From Aureliella helgolandensis (GTDB lineage: Bacteria > Planctomycetota > Planctomycetia > Pirellulales > Pirellulaceae): DNA of 64,000 nt. Each line of letters opens with the position of its first letter. Positions within the stretch are counted from its first letter, which is position 1. Location of the stretch: the NCBI RefSeq assembly GCF_007752135.1, contig NZ_CP036298.1:3782001-3846000 (forward strand), in the 5' to 3' direction. The notes under the pieces are model-generated. The model searched no databases, had not been told where the DNA came from, and was given only the letters and a program-made list of their open reading frames with translations. The position numbers and the translations under genes were made by a program. Below, piece after piece: positions 44,264-54,629 of the stretch.

Positions 44264-45499
44264 ATGACAGATCATCAGTCTCCCCATGTCGTCGTGATTG
44301 GCGGCGGTCCAGCCGGTGCGACTGTTTCGACCTTGATTGCTCAGCAAGGGTATCAAGTCGAGCTGTTCGAGCGTGAAAAGTTTCCCCGCTACCATATTGG
44401 AGAGTCGCTGATTCCCGAAACATATTGGGTTTTGAAGCGACTGGGGATGCTCGCCAAGATGAAGTCGAGCCACTTCGTCAAGAAACATAGCGTGCAGTTT
44501 GTGAGTCCTTCGGGCAAGCATTCCGCCCCCTTCTACTTTCAGGACAACAAGCCGCACGAATGCTCGCAGACATGGCAGATTCGTCGGAGCGAATTCGACG
44601 TGATGATGTTGAAGAACGCTGAAGAGCAAGGTGTCATTGTTCACGAAAATGTGCGAGTTCACGATGTCCTTTTCGCGGGAGATCAAGCGGTCGGTGTGCA
44701 AATCACGGACGAGTCCGGAAAATCGAAAGAGGTTCGGGCAAGTGTGGTCGTAGATGCCAGCGGGCAAAGCTCAATGCTCATTAACAAGTTCAAGCTCCGA
44801 ATTCCCGATGCTGAATTGAACAAGGGAGCGATTTGGACCTACTTCGAGGGTGCGTATCGAGATCAAGGCAAGGATGAGGGGGCGACCATCGTTCTGAGCT
44901 TGCGAGACAAGAAGGGCTGGTTCTGGTACATTCCGATGCAAGACGACACGGTGAGCGTCGGCGTGGTGGCAGATTTCGACTATCTGTTCAAAGGGCGAGT
45001 GAATCATGAGACCACTTTTGCGGAGGAAATGGAGAACTGCCTCAGTGTAAAAGAGCGGATCTCGAACGCAAAACAAGTCGCCCCGGTGAAGGCGACAAAA
45101 GATTACACCTACCGTGCCAGTCAAGCCGCAGGTGACGGTTGGGTGTTGGTCGGTGACGCGTTCGGATTCCTCGATCCGCTTTATTCATCAGGAGTGATGC
45201 TGGCGTTGAAATCTGGAGAACTTGCTGCCGACGCGATTGTCGAAGGCCTGCAGAAAGGCGATACCTCTCAGGCGCAGATCGGGAAATGGGAGGCGGGGTT
45301 CGTGGAAGGAATGAATCGGATGCGCCGGCTGGTGTGCGAGTATTACGAGGGATTCAATTTCGGCGAGTTCATACGCCGCTTCCCTCACCACCGAGGAAGC
45401 GTTACCGACCTGCTCATCGGAGACCTGTTCAGGCAGGAGCTCGACCAAGTATTCGATGATATCGATTCAATGAGATCGGCGAAGAGTCCAGTCGAATAG
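44264..45499 (+). CDS. Flavin-dependent halogenase-like FAD enzyme
   Basis: The 411-aa product has a FAD-binding Rossmann start (VVVIGGGPAGA, GxGxxG at 13-18), an FPRYHIGESLIPETY block, a Lys-rich spot FVKKHSVQF (K73/K74) where halogenases carry their catalytic Lys, WFWYIP (W219-P224), the WxWxIP signature of flavin-dependent halogenases, and FLDPLYSSGV (302-311) with the FxDPxxSSG pattern. These features separate it from plain geranylgeranyl-reductase-like enzymes, though the two families are related. It would use reduced FAD, halide and oxygen to halogenate an aromatic or pyrrolic substrate. Substrate and flavin reductase partner are not evident nearby. Confidence 0.78.
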   Translation: MTDHQSPHVVVIGGGPAGATVSTLIAQQGYQVELFEREKFPRYHIGESLIPETYWVLKRLGMLAKMKSSHFVKKHSVQFVSPSGKHSAPFYFQDNKPHECSQTWQIRRSEFDVMMLKNAEEQGVIVHENVRVHDVLFAGDQAVGVQITDESGKSKEVRASVVVDASGQSSMLINKFKLRIPDAELNKGAIWTYFEGAYRDQGKDEGATIVLSLRDKKGWFWYIPMQDDTVSVGVVADFDYLFKGRVNHETTFAEEMENCLSVKERISNAKQVAPVKATKDYTYRASQAAGDGWVLVGDAFGFLDPLYSSGVMLALKSGELAADAIVEGLQKGDTSQAQIGKWEAGFVEGMNRMRRLVCEYYEGFNFGEFIRRFPHHRGSVTDLLIGDLFRQELDQVFDDIDSMRSAKSPVE

Positions 45500-45919
45500 A
45501 TGCAGAGCCTGCTTGGTCCGCAGATGCGCACTGCGCAGTGTGGGGCTGCCGCAGCTGTGCTCTGGTGAGTCTTGTCAGTAGCCCGTCTATTTCCCAATTG
45601 CGTCCTGCGCAACATCTTGCACGGGCTCATCTCAGTCTGAAGCCATCGACATTGCGTCAAAGCGTTTGAACCATCGCGGTGTGTCACTTCCTATTCGGTT
45701 CGGATGATGAAGGCGGCCTTTTTCGCGTTGAGAACTCACCGACGCTTCGGATGCCATTGAGCATCAGAATGCACCACGAATGTCCCGACAGATCACGGCT
45801 GCGTTGCTCGTCGATCAATCGTGCACCTGCCGCTTGCCATAGACGCGAGACGCTCGAGCGGCTTACGCCTGGCGACTTCTACTTCACCACAGACACTTGA
45901 CGAATTCTGCCCCCAGACA
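45500..45919. other. Intergenic stretch with no supported feature
   Basis: I see no convincing gene, repeat or RNA structure in this roughly 420-base region. Confidence 0.5.
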
Positions 45920-46262
45920 TCAACGCTTGGATACAGCTTTCTTCAGTTGCTCTGGATCGTTGGCGGCGGCGTAGCTGACCAGCTCCACCCGGCGGCTTCC
46001 ACCGGCCCCCCGGCGCTCGCGAACTTGCGGACGCGTCACCGACTCCCGTTCACCTTCGACCAAGATGCGTCCCACGGCGCTACCAGCTCGATAGGTCCGA
46101 AAATCGCTTGGGGCCGCACAGTTCGGCCACTCCCGCCACTTCGGCAGCCATTACATCACAGGCCATTTTCACGATCGAGCCCCGCCAGAATTCGCGAACC
46201 ACTTCGCGAACTTGAGCGTTCGAAACTTGCCCAAGCTCATGCAACAAACTAGATTCATGCAT
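45920..46262 (-). pseudogene. IS256/mutator-family transposase fragment with frameshift
   Basis: Reading leftward from 46262, the frame gives VREVVREFWRGSIVKMACDV and then MAAEVAGVAELCGPK, the N-terminal pattern of IS256/mutator transposases (MLLDVMAAEV…LCGP). A one-base change after CCCAAG shifts to another frame that resumes with DFRTYRAGSAVGRILVEGE, RESVTRPQVRERR and GSRRVELVSYAAANDPEQ before an early stop. Only the N-terminal third remains, and no catalytic domain or end repeats are found. It is a decayed remnant. Confidence 0.7.
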
Positions 46263-46437
46263 GGTGGTCTCCCCGTCGGCGGTAACCGGCGTAAATGGGA
46301 AAATGCAGACGGCCATATATTGCTTTCTGAAAAAACATCTTTCAGGTTTTAACATCGATTCGGACGCTTCCGAGAAATGTGCCGCCTACGGAACTACAGC
46401 CATCGAAAGTGCCATGATGCATGATTCTTTTGTCGCG

Positions 46438-49431
46438 ATGAAAAATGTCGTGTTCACTGCAACAATTGCGGTGTCGCTTTCCACTGCACAAGCTGCGGAC
46501 GCACCGCAAGTCAAGGCTTTGGTGCCGGGTTTGGCAATTAAGGCCCTGCCGATTACTCTGACGAACGTAGACAGCGTCGACTATGGTCCGGACGGTCGTC
46601 TTTATGCGGCGGGCTACGACGGTCGCGTTCACGTGTTGACGGACACCGACGGTGACGGACTGGAAGACAAGGTAGAAGTGTTCTGGTCCAAGCCAGGTGA
46701 CTTGCTAACTCCCGTTGGAATCCTTGCGACGAAGGAGGGAGTCTATGTCGCAGCACGAGGCAAGGTCGCGCTGCTGCGTGATACCGATGGCGACGGAATC
46801 GCGGACACGAGCGAAGCGGTGGTCTCCGGTTGGCACAGTGAAACCCATAACAGCGATACTCGTAACGATGCGGCGGGCGTCGCGGTTGATGCCGATGGGA
46901 ATTTGTACTTCAGCCTCGGATGCATGTCGTACAATAAGGCGTGGCTGCTCGACAGCAAAGGTCAATCGCAGTACGACATGCGGAGCGAACGAGGCACGAT
47001 TCTAAAAGTTTCGGCCGATCGTCAGCGGCGAGAAATCGTCGCGACCGGATTGCGATTTGTGATCGGCATGGACTTCAACAAGCACGGGGATCTGTTTGCG
47101 ACGGACCAGGAAGGTGATACCTGGTTCCCCGGCGGTAATCCTCGCGACGAATTATTGCAGATCATTCCTGGTCGGCATTATGGCTTTCCATTTCGCCATC
47201 CGAAGTATCTGCCCAGCGTGATCGACGAGCCAGCCGTTGTCGATTTCTCGCCCCAACACCAATCCACTTGCGGGTTCCGCTTCAATGAATTGCGTTCTCA
47301 TCGCCAGCCTTTTGGCCCAGCGTACTGGGAAGGCGACGCGATCGTCACCGGCTTCTCACGTGGTAAACTGTGGCGAGTACCCTTGGCAAAGTCGCGTGCC
47401 GGTTACATCGGCAAGCAAATCCAGTTTGCGGCGTTGGAGTCGCTGCCAACCGATGTTGCGATTTCGCCCTCGGGTGATTTGCTGGTGACGTGCCATGGTG
47501 GCAAACCAGACTGGGGATCGGGTCCAGCAGCCAACGGCTATCTCTATAAAATCAGTTTTGATGCGACTCAACCACAACCGGTTACTGTGTGGTCGGCCAG
47601 TCCGCTGGAGGTCAAAGTCGCTTTTGATCGCCCGGTTGATCCTAAGCAACTTCAAGCAGCGCAGATTGAAATGGGAGACTTCGTTTGGGAAGGCGACCAG
47701 CACGAGTGGATCTTCCCCGGCTACGATGTCGTCAAGCAGGAGAAAGGTAGTCTGCGTCGGTCGCTGAAAGTCGGTGGTCTTGCGGTCTCAGACGACGGTC
47801 GCACGGTCACGCTAACGACCGCTGGCCAGCCTTGGCGAACACGCTATGCCATGCTGCTTCCCGGAGTAGCGTCTGCCGCGGGAAATGGTGGCAAGGGCCC
47901 AAGCGACGTGGAGATGTCCTTTGATCTCAGTGGAGTCCAGGCCGAATGGACGCGGGAAGGAGATTCGCGACCAGCATGGACTGGATGGCTACCGCACGTC
48001 GATACAAATGTCATCGATGCGTTGACCGCGGGCTCTGCGGAACACGACCGGCTCAAACTGTTGCTGCATCAACCGGGATCGCTCTTGCTTCGATCGCAGC
48101 TTCTGCTTCCCGGAAACCACGTTGCGTTCCGCTTTGAAGCGAGTCATGCGTTTGCCATCAAGTGTGGTGACGTAGTCGTCAATTCGATTGCTTCTAGGGC
48201 TCGTCATGTTGCTGAATTCACGATGGATTCAAAACAGCCGCAACATCAAAGTGATCCACGTGGAGGCCGCGAACAAATCCTGCCCAGTGACGAAGTGCCC
48301 CTGGAGATCGTTGCTCAAACGGGTGCAACCGGCAATGCCTTTCTGCTGGACGCATCGTACCACGCCGACTTTGATCCCTACGAGCGTCCCTTGCGACTGG
48401 AACATCTGTTTGTTCCCTGGGCACCGACGATCCAGCCTCCCGATGAAGAAACGCTCAACGATGAAGACGCGCTGGTTGTTGGCGATCCCGTCAAGGGACG
48501 AGAGCTTTTCTTCGGCAATGAAGCCAGTTGTGCAAACTGTCATACGTTCGCGGGGAATGGCGGCAAGGTCGCCGCGGATCTTACCGTTTCCGTGCGTCGA
48601 TCACCGGAAGCGGTTATGCGTGACATTGTCGAACCAAATGTAGCGATCAATCCGGAGTATGTCAGTTACACGTTACTGACAGATTCAGGCGAAGTGTTGA
48701 CCGGACTGTTGCAGACTGCGGACCAGCAACAGATCACACTGGTGGATGCGAATGGGAAACTGCATCAAATCAATCGCGCAGAAGTCGAAGATATCCGTGC
48801 CAGTTCGGTGTCGTTGATGCCGACTAGTTTTGACAAGCTCGGTAAAGAGAAGTTACAGGACTTGGTTGCATTCCTGTGCAGTGAAGACGAGGAGGCAAAG
48901 CGTAACGGACTTCCCACCGGTGTGATTGCTCGCGAGTTCTGGCTGGGGCTTCCCAAACAGGGATTGTCCAGTCTGGCGAAGCACAAGGACTTTCCAAACC
49001 AACCTACCGGCACAGGATTGCTGACTCGATTTGAGTCTCCGGTCAACTGGGGAGATTCCTTTGGTACGCGAATACGCGGTTACATTTACCCGCCACAAAC
49101 GGGTGACTATGTTTTTTGCATGGCCGCGGACGACTATGCTGAGTTGTGGATGAGTTCGTCCGAAGATCCAGCGAAGAAGTTTCAGATTATTCAGATGAAA
49201 CGTTGGACACCGTCGCGAGTCTGGGACAAGTACCCGGAGCAGAAGTCGAAACCCATTCGTTTGCAGGCCGGCAAACGCTATTACATCGAAGCCTTGCACG
49301 TAGAAGCAACGGTCGATGATTGTCTGGCCGTAGGCTGGCAACTGCCTGATGGTACGATGGAGCGGCCTATTCCGGGTACGCGACTATCGACGGCTGATAA
49401 TCTTGAACCCGCACAGAAGGATACTCCCTGA
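46438..49431 (+). CDS. PVC-type secreted cytochrome with beta-propeller and PA14 domain
   Basis: From the ATG at 46438 (signal peptide MKNVVFTATIAVSLSTAQA) the product is 997 aa. Residues about 25-370 form a propeller of the membrane-bound-dehydrogenase type (DTDGDGLEDKVE, DTDGDGIADTSEAV, GRHYGFPFRHP). A c-type heme motif C698-AN-C701-H702 follows, in the PVC-type CxxCH domain with a TLLTDSGEVLTGLL block, and residues about 855-975 are a PA14-like domain (GYIYPPQTGDYVFCMAADDYAELWMS) that usually binds carbohydrate. It probably oxidises a sugar or alcohol and passes electrons to a periplasmic chain. Earlier in-frame ATGs (46261, 46420) add sequence before the signal peptide. Confidence 0.88.
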   Translation: MKNVVFTATIAVSLSTAQAADAPQVKALVPGLAIKALPITLTNVDSVDYGPDGRLYAAGYDGRVHVLTDTDGDGLEDKVEVFWSKPGDLLTPVGILATKEGVYVAARGKVALLRDTDGDGIADTSEAVVSGWHSETHNSDTRNDAAGVAVDADGNLYFSLGCMSYNKAWLLDSKGQSQYDMRSERGTILKVSADRQRREIVATGLRFVIGMDFNKHGDLFATDQEGDTWFPGGNPRDELLQIIPGRHYGFPFRHPKYLPSVIDEPAVVDFSPQHQSTCGFRFNELRSHRQPFGPAYWEGDAIVTGFSRGKLWRVPLAKSRAGYIGKQIQFAALESLPTDVAISPSGDLLVTCHGGKPDWGSGPAANGYLYKISFDATQPQPVTVWSASPLEVKVAFDRPVDPKQLQAAQIEMGDFVWEGDQHEWIFPGYDVVKQEKGSLRRSLKVGGLAVSDDGRTVTLTTAGQPWRTRYAMLLPGVASAAGNGGKGPSDVEMSFDLSGVQAEWTREGDSRPAWTGWLPHVDTNVIDALTAGSAEHDRLKLLLHQPGSLLLRSQLLLPGNHVAFRFEASHAFAIKCGDVVVNSIASRARHVAEFTMDSKQPQHQSDPRGGREQILPSDEVPLEIVAQTGATGNAFLLDASYHADFDPYERPLRLEHLFVPWAPTIQPPDEETLNDEDALVVGDPVKGRELFFGNEASCANCHTFAGNGGKVAADLTVSVRRSPEAVMRDIVEPNVAINPEYVSYTLLTDSGEVLTGLLQTADQQQITLVDANGKLHQINRAEVEDIRASSVSLMPTSFDKLGKEKLQDLVAFLCSEDEEAKRNGLPTGVIAREFWLGLPKQGLSSLAKHKDFPNQPTGTGLLTRFESPVNWGDSFGTRIRGYIYPPQTGDYVFCMAADDYAELWMSSSEDPAKKFQIIQMKRWTPSRVWDKYPEQKSKPIRLQAGKRYYIEALHVEATVDDCLAVGWQLPDGTMERPIPGTRLSTADNLEPAQKDTP

Positions 49432-49499
49432 CCCATTTGCGACTGAGCATGACCGTTCTTCGCGAGCCGAACGTCGCTGAATAGGAAGCCTTCGTACGA

Positions 49500-49992
49500 A
49501 CGTTTCGAATTTTACGCTGGACGGCCCAGGACGCACGCGGCGAGGTCACGCAGCTTACGTAACGCTGCACTTCGAGACCGGCTATCCCGATATCGGTAAT
49601 CTCTGGTATCATCGATTCCGCCCGCTGACCGAGCATGCGGGAGGCTTCGATGTCCAGCGTGATACACTGAAGAATCAAGGTCCGCTAGGCTCGCTTTATA
49701 CAACGCCCAAGGTATTTTGCGAGTCAAGGCGACATCCGGGAGAAAGCCAGCGCTCGATGCTCGTGGCACGACCGGTCCAGACGGCGAAAAGCTGACGTAG
49801 CGTTGGTTCGACTATCTCAATTTAGGCAATGATCGCGGTGAAGTTCAAGTGCAAGAGAGCACGGAATCGCGAGCGACCATTGACGTGCCGGCGAGGGCTC
49901 GCGGAAAGTCGCTCCATGTTATCTTGCAAGTGACGGACAGCGGTACTCCGGCACTCACTCGGTACCGCCGCATACTGCTGGAATGCTTTTAA
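49500..49992 (+). pseudogene. Decayed DUF1593-like gene (C-terminal remnant)
   Basis: Two disconnected frames carry related protein sequence. One gives HFETGYPDIGNLWYHRFRPL and then KNQGPLGSLYTTPKVF before a stop. A second frame ends with SRATIDVPARARGKSLHVIL followed by QVTDSGTPALTRYRRILLE. This closely resembles the closing domain of DUF1593/Sde182-like cellulose-binding or nucleoside-hydrolase-like proteins (HVILEVTDNGTPALTRYRRVVI in my memory). Stops and shifts between the pieces show it is non-functional. The upstream limit is uncertain. Confidence 0.5.
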
Positions 49993-50032
49993 ACGATTAC
50001 GAATCACACACTATTTGGGACGATGAACCACC

Positions 50033-50647
50033 ATGAGAATGCTTTCTACCGGTAGCCTGACACTCGCTTACCTCTTTCTCAGTGTGTCGACCAGCCAAGC
50101 CGAACAGTTCGTGCTTTTCGACACCACGTTTACTTTCACCAAAGCCGACGCCGACAACTCCAAGCCCAGTCCGTCACACTACTACGTCAAAGGGGCAAAG
50201 CTAAACGCCCAGCGGCCCGAGGACTGGACCGCTCCGGTCGATTATCGCAACGGCACTGTGCACGTGCGGCTCGAAGTCATCGAGAAACCGCCCGGCAGCG
50301 AACCCACCACGTGGAGCGTTTGTTACATTCCGAACAAAGGCCAGAATCACGGCTACGGTTGCATTGGCACCGATGTCTACAAGGAGGTGGGGGTATACGA
50401 GAAAGACATCGATATGACGAAGTTCTGGCAACACGATGACATCGTATGGACAGAGGGCATCAAGGAAATGCATCTCGTCATCAAAGATAACAGTGGCGGC
50501 CAGGGGCACGCCCACAAACGCCCCGACCACGAAAAGTTTTTTCCCACCAAAGTCCGCATGACGATCGTGCAAGTATCCAAAGGGGCCAAGTACGATCCCA
50601 AGCAACTGCCGAATCTGCCGCCTGCGCCCTTGGATGGCAAGCCATGA
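50033..50647 (+). CDS. Secreted hypothetical protein
   Basis: The 204-aa product has a signal peptide (MRMLSTGSLTLAYLFLSVSTSQA) and a compact domain with many aromatic and His residues (FVLFDTTFTFTKADADNSKPSPSHYYVKG…GYGCIGTDVYKEVGVYEKDIDMTKFWQHDDIVWTEGIKEMHLVIKD). The pattern suggests an exported beta-sandwich, possibly carbohydrate-related. I recall similar planctomycete proteins without assigned function. Two cysteines could form a disulfide. Its codon use and clean signal peptide support a real gene. Confidence 0.7.
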   Translation: MRMLSTGSLTLAYLFLSVSTSQAEQFVLFDTTFTFTKADADNSKPSPSHYYVKGAKLNAQRPEDWTAPVDYRNGTVHVRLEVIEKPPGSEPTTWSVCYIPNKGQNHGYGCIGTDVYKEVGVYEKDIDMTKFWQHDDIVWTEGIKEMHLVIKDNSGGQGHAHKRPDHEKFFPTKVRMTIVQVSKGAKYDPKQLPNLPPAPLDGKP

Positions 50648-51252
50648 TGGAACTGGTGTTTCTCTACCGCTTATCCGATCGAATACCATTGCCTGTCCGG
50701 CCAAGAAACGAAGCCGAGCACCTTGTCCCGTAATTCCCCCTTTTTGAATCGCAAGGCAAACTCAGACTATCGATGTCCATGGTGAAAAAGTTTGAAGTGA
50801 GGCTGGTAGAGGAGTTCTCAGGTTGGTTAACCAAAATCAAAGTGGCCGTTGCAGAAAGACAGAACGTCCTCTGATTAACGAGAACGTGCTAACCGACCTC
50901 AGCCAATTTCGCGAGCGTCCTGCCTTCCCAACACCCCCCCCCCCTCGAGCGGGCGCAAGCAGTTGCTGGCAAAGCATTGAAGAGAAACAACAAACAAAGA
51001 CTTGTTCCGGAGCGGGGGAGGCGGGGAGACTTCTCGGATATTCGCGAAATACGGGCGCGAGTCAGTTGAGAATGAATGCAAATTTCAGAGCCGCAGTCAA
51101 TGCTTCGTTCTAATTCGGTTCACCGCGAATTCCGTCCTAAGTTGCGAATTGATATGTCGCAGCGAAGCCGCACTTTTGTTTCGGCTCGACTTTTCCGTCC
51201 TCGATGGCTAAGCTGTTGACTTGCGGTCCCAGTGGCTGAACGAGGTTGAGCA
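50648..51252. other. Gene-free stretch with an 11-base C run
   Basis: No gene is supported. Eleven consecutive C occur at 50934-50944, a site prone to sequencing or replication slippage. Short open frames here lack start signals and family resemblance. Confidence 0.5.
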
Positions 51253-51621
51253 CTACGAACGTTTCCAATGGCAATTGATCTCGGAGAAGATGGAGTCGGC
51301 ACTTTGAGCGACGCAGTTAAGTTCGACGACCAGCAGCTTCGACCAGTGGTAGCGTCCGCCTGATCGCGAGTGGCGATTCCATTCTCGGAGCAGCTCGGAC
51401 GTTGCTCGCTTATGGATCAGAAGACGATTTCCTGACCGGCGTACGTACGAAACATCACGCCTTTTGAATGACCGACGAAGCCATGCATGGTAGCCTTGAA
51501 CGCCTTTCTCAGTGATCACAATTGCCGCAGGATCGAGAGTCAGCCTGACTGCGTTCAGCACTCTGCCAGAGACATGCCGAACAACGCGAGAAAAATGCAG
51601 CTCATTCGACTTCGTTCCCAT
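51253..51621 (-). CDS. Possible small basic protein
   Basis: This 122-aa frame has an AGGGAGGTGA sequence 12 bases before its ATG, close to a perfect ribosome binding site but a little far away. The product is basic and rich in Arg/Ser, with a possible strand-turn region (AAIVITEKGVQGYHAWLRRSF…DVSYVRRSGNRLLI). I do not recognise a family. It may be real, or a chance frame in a region of otherwise poor coding signal. Confidence 0.35.
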   Translation of the reverse strand: MGTKSNELHFSRVVRHVSGRVLNAVRLTLDPAAIVITEKGVQGYHAWLRRSFKRRDVSYVRRSGNRLLIHKRATSELLREWNRHSRSGGRYHWSKLLVVELNCVAQSADSIFSEINCHWKRS

Positions 51622-51866
51622 GGTCCTGGAGTGTCACCTCCCTTTCCGAGTGGATAGTTGTCCCACACAGCATCGGTTTGAATGGCGATTGAAGGAATTC
51701 CGAATAGCAGCGACAGGGGCGCGTGCGTGCAAAACAGCAGGTCCATCCGCTCGATACAACTGAGGCGACGAATGGATGTTCTTTGGCATGGCGAGCGAAA
51801 GGATCGGTCGCAGGAAGATTCAGTTGCTCGTGGGACATAATGAGTGACTTCACAGAGCGATTGCGG

Positions 51867-53609
51867 TTAGATCTCGGCTTGAATGCGTTGCAGCCGATCG
51901 CGGATTTGAGTCTTGGTTCGGTTGATCTGCTGCTGGCTTGAGTGGGGAAAGAACGGCAAGTCATCGACGGAAACTCCCATCCTTGCCAAAGTCAATCGCC
52001 ACGCTTGCACATCATTAAAGCCAGACGTGATCGGTGACGGACGCTGCAAAATTAGAGTGCTGATCTTCGCGGAATCCTGTTTTGCGGCTGGCCCGAGTGA
52101 CGCGTAAGCGTCTCGAATCCCTTCCACCATCTCGCGTCGTTGGCTCCAGGTCTCTTTGGTCGAAACGTGATCGAGCGCGTCGCTCAAAAGGGGCATTGCA
52201 CGCCCGGCATCGAGGTCAGCAAGCCTTGAAAGAAACAGCCCGGCCTGTTCGTAGAGTTCGGGCCTTGTCCAAATGGCGAGGTGAGCTGGATCGGGTTTGG
52301 CGAAGGTGCCCGGTGGCATTAACGATAAGTCTTTCGCCAACAGCGATCGTTCTTTTTCGGTCGCATCATCGAACGCAATCCGTCGTGCGTAGGCGGTGCT
52401 GAGTTCGATTGGCGTTTTGCCCTTGGAAAATACGCTCTCGATCGGACCGGCGATGTCTTTCACTCGCTGGTCACCGACAACGCGGGCGATCAATTTGTGG
52501 TCGTCCTGCGGCGCGTCGAAGAAAAAGAGCGACAGCCAGCGTCTCGCTAATTCCAGCCTCGCTGGACTCGCGTCGGGATCTTCGATCGCGCGCTGGACTT
52601 CCAAACGCAATCGTTCGCGGGTGTCATCGAGCTCGGCGAGAAGCGGCACCTCGAGGGCTTCCAACAACGTCGGTTCCAAGTTGATTGGCTGGTCCGACGA
52701 CTTCCACTCACTTCCTCCGATACCAAACGATGCGTTAGAGATCGTTCCGATACCCGATTGAACATCAAAGCCGAAGTAGAAGAGGTTGCCAGGAACAAAG
52801 TGACGAACTTCACTCCGGCGAAATTGAACGTCATTGTCGCTGCGGGCAATCTCGACTCGTTGGACTCGTGGACTTTCTTTACTGTGGGTTGAGACCAAAC
52901 GCACGATCCAATCCGCTTCGTCGGCGGTTGTTGGCTTCACCTCAACAATTCGCTCCCCACCGGCAAGACGTAGCGCCCAATCGGCTTCGAGCGATTTCTC
53001 AACCTTCAGCAACTCAATGCCTTTCACTTGTCGCACGAGCCCTGGATGTTTGCGAATCAGATGACCAGGGTTCGTTGGAAACACTCCTGGTTCCGCATCC
53101 GCACCGGTGCGAACCAAAGCGAACGCCGCGGCAGAAGAATCTTGCTTGCGGCCAGTCAGACCGGTGCGTTCGATGGTGACACTTTCCACGCCCGGTAAAT
53201 TTAAAAGCGTCGTGCACAGGTAGTCACATTCGGGTGACCGATGGAGATCGCCGTTCTCGACGTACACGTTTCCGCTCAAGATGATTGGTTCACCGGGAAG
53301 AACGTCGGGTGAGACTTCCGCGTGGAACTCTGATATGGCTGACAAGCGAATGGGTTGCATCACCAACCAGCCCAGGCCGAGTGCAAGAAACATCGCGATC
53401 GGAAACGCGGCCCAACCGATCTTGGTTGGTAACATTTGCTGAATACTGAGCGTGGTCGCAAGATAAACAAACACGGTGGGAGCCGTGATAAGGACCAATC
53501 CTGGAACAATGAGTGCCAAGAAGCCAAACACGACCAGCATCGGGCAACAGAGCGACACGGCAGCCGTGACGCCGGTGAGGATTAGAACAATGTTACGGAA
53601 TTTACGCAT
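51867..53609 (-). CDS. Large hypothetical membrane protein
   Basis: The 580-aa product has three N-terminal hydrophobic segments (about 6-25, 28-55 and 68-85: IVLILTGVTAAVSLCCPMLVV, FGFLALIVPGLVLITAPTVFVYLA, AAFPIAMFLALGLGWLVM) and then about 490 residues without membrane segments. The soluble part mixes a beta-rich section and a long helical section that looks like armadillo/TPR-type helical pairs (SRLADLDAGRAMPLLSDALDHVSTKETW). A CDYLC pair is near residue 128. No family recognised; planctomycetes have many such proteins. Confidence 0.65.
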   Translation of the reverse strand: MRKFRNIVLILTGVTAAVSLCCPMLVVFGFLALIVPGLVLITAPTVFVYLATTLSIQQMLPTKIGWAAFPIAMFLALGLGWLVMQPIRLSAISEFHAEVSPDVLPGEPIILSGNVYVENGDLHRSPECDYLCTTLLNLPGVESVTIERTGLTGRKQDSSAAAFALVRTGADAEPGVFPTNPGHLIRKHPGLVRQVKGIELLKVEKSLEADWALRLAGGERIVEVKPTTADEADWIVRLVSTHSKESPRVQRVEIARSDNDVQFRRSEVRHFVPGNLFYFGFDVQSGIGTISNASFGIGGSEWKSSDQPINLEPTLLEALEVPLLAELDDTRERLRLEVQRAIEDPDASPARLELARRWLSLFFFDAPQDDHKLIARVVGDQRVKDIAGPIESVFSKGKTPIELSTAYARRIAFDDATEKERSLLAKDLSLMPPGTFAKPDPAHLAIWTRPELYEQAGLFLSRLADLDAGRAMPLLSDALDHVSTKETWSQRREMVEGIRDAYASLGPAAKQDSAKISTLILQRPSPITSGFNDVQAWRLTLARMGVSVDDLPFFPHSSQQQINRTKTQIRDRLQRIQAEI

Positions 53610-54098
53610 GCTGGATTCAAGATCGTGACGTTCGGCGCATATCTACTGCGGCGACGACCGCAGGTCGATGAAGCTTAGGTCACGATTTGAACCCGCTAAA
53701 ATCCATTGTTGACGGTGACTTTATCGAGCGTCAGTTACCCAGGCTTCGGCCAAGCTTCTTTGGTGCCTTTGCTGATGGCGACCATTGGTCCCATGACGTG
53801 GTCGTCGGGGAGGTTGACCACATTCTTCGGAGAGCACTCCGGGACATCATAACCTGGAGGTCAAATAGTACAGAGACAAGAGAGACCTTTGGCGGAGATC
53901 GCCCCTGAGAGCGTTTCGCCAGCAGCCCGATATTTTTTTCCAGAGACACTCCGAGAGGTCTCTGCCGACGGACCCGATGACGTAAGTCCTCGCCCAGACA
54001 GCGGTAAAGCACGAAAAAAGCCGACGCCAGTCATGGTGACCAACGTCGGCGTATTCGATAACCCGGCGATCGGATTCAACCAACATGCCGAATTGAAG
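53610..54098. other. Intergenic stretch with no supported gene
   Basis: Several overlapping short frames exist on both strands but none has a start signal or family likeness. The segment ends at the tRNA gene. Confidence 0.5.
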
Positions 54099-54172
<74 letters not shown>

Positions 54173-54629
54173 ACATAAATAGACCCGATCTCCTACTTGG
54201 CGCCTAGGGGGATCGGTCAGTTTTCTGGGAATGTTGTTTGAGCAGCAATGGATTGGTGCGCGATGGCCTGCGGTGGATGCCAATCTGCCCGCTGCAATGA
54301 AGCTGTGACGCTCGCTGTAGTGGGGCAGTGGGGCAGTGGGGCAGTGGGCGGGCAGCGTGGCGCAGAGTTCATGGTGGGCAGTGTAGTGCCGCAACATCGC
54401 TGGATGCGCTCCGCACTGTGGTTGTCGTGTTGTTGATATCCCTGAGTTGTTGATCATCACTGCGGGGAAGCGAAGCGGTGTGCGAACGCGAAGTCTGAGG
54501 CGAGGGCTGCAGGGCCGAGGGGGATCTAGCGGGATAGGTGCGTTCTGTCACAATCTTACTTCTTGATACTTCCGTTTTGGATGATTGCAGTGCCATCTTG
54601 CTTGCAGCACTTTGAGGACAGCGCCGCCT
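54173..54629. other. Spacer with an 8-bp tandem repeat
   Basis: Three GTGGGGCA units lie at 54321-54344, followed by a near-copy. No gene is seen upstream of the methyltransferase start. Confidence 0.5.

Noticed and set aside
53687-53908. Small plus-strand frame before the tRNA
   Set aside because: Competing short frames on both strands, no start signal or domain.
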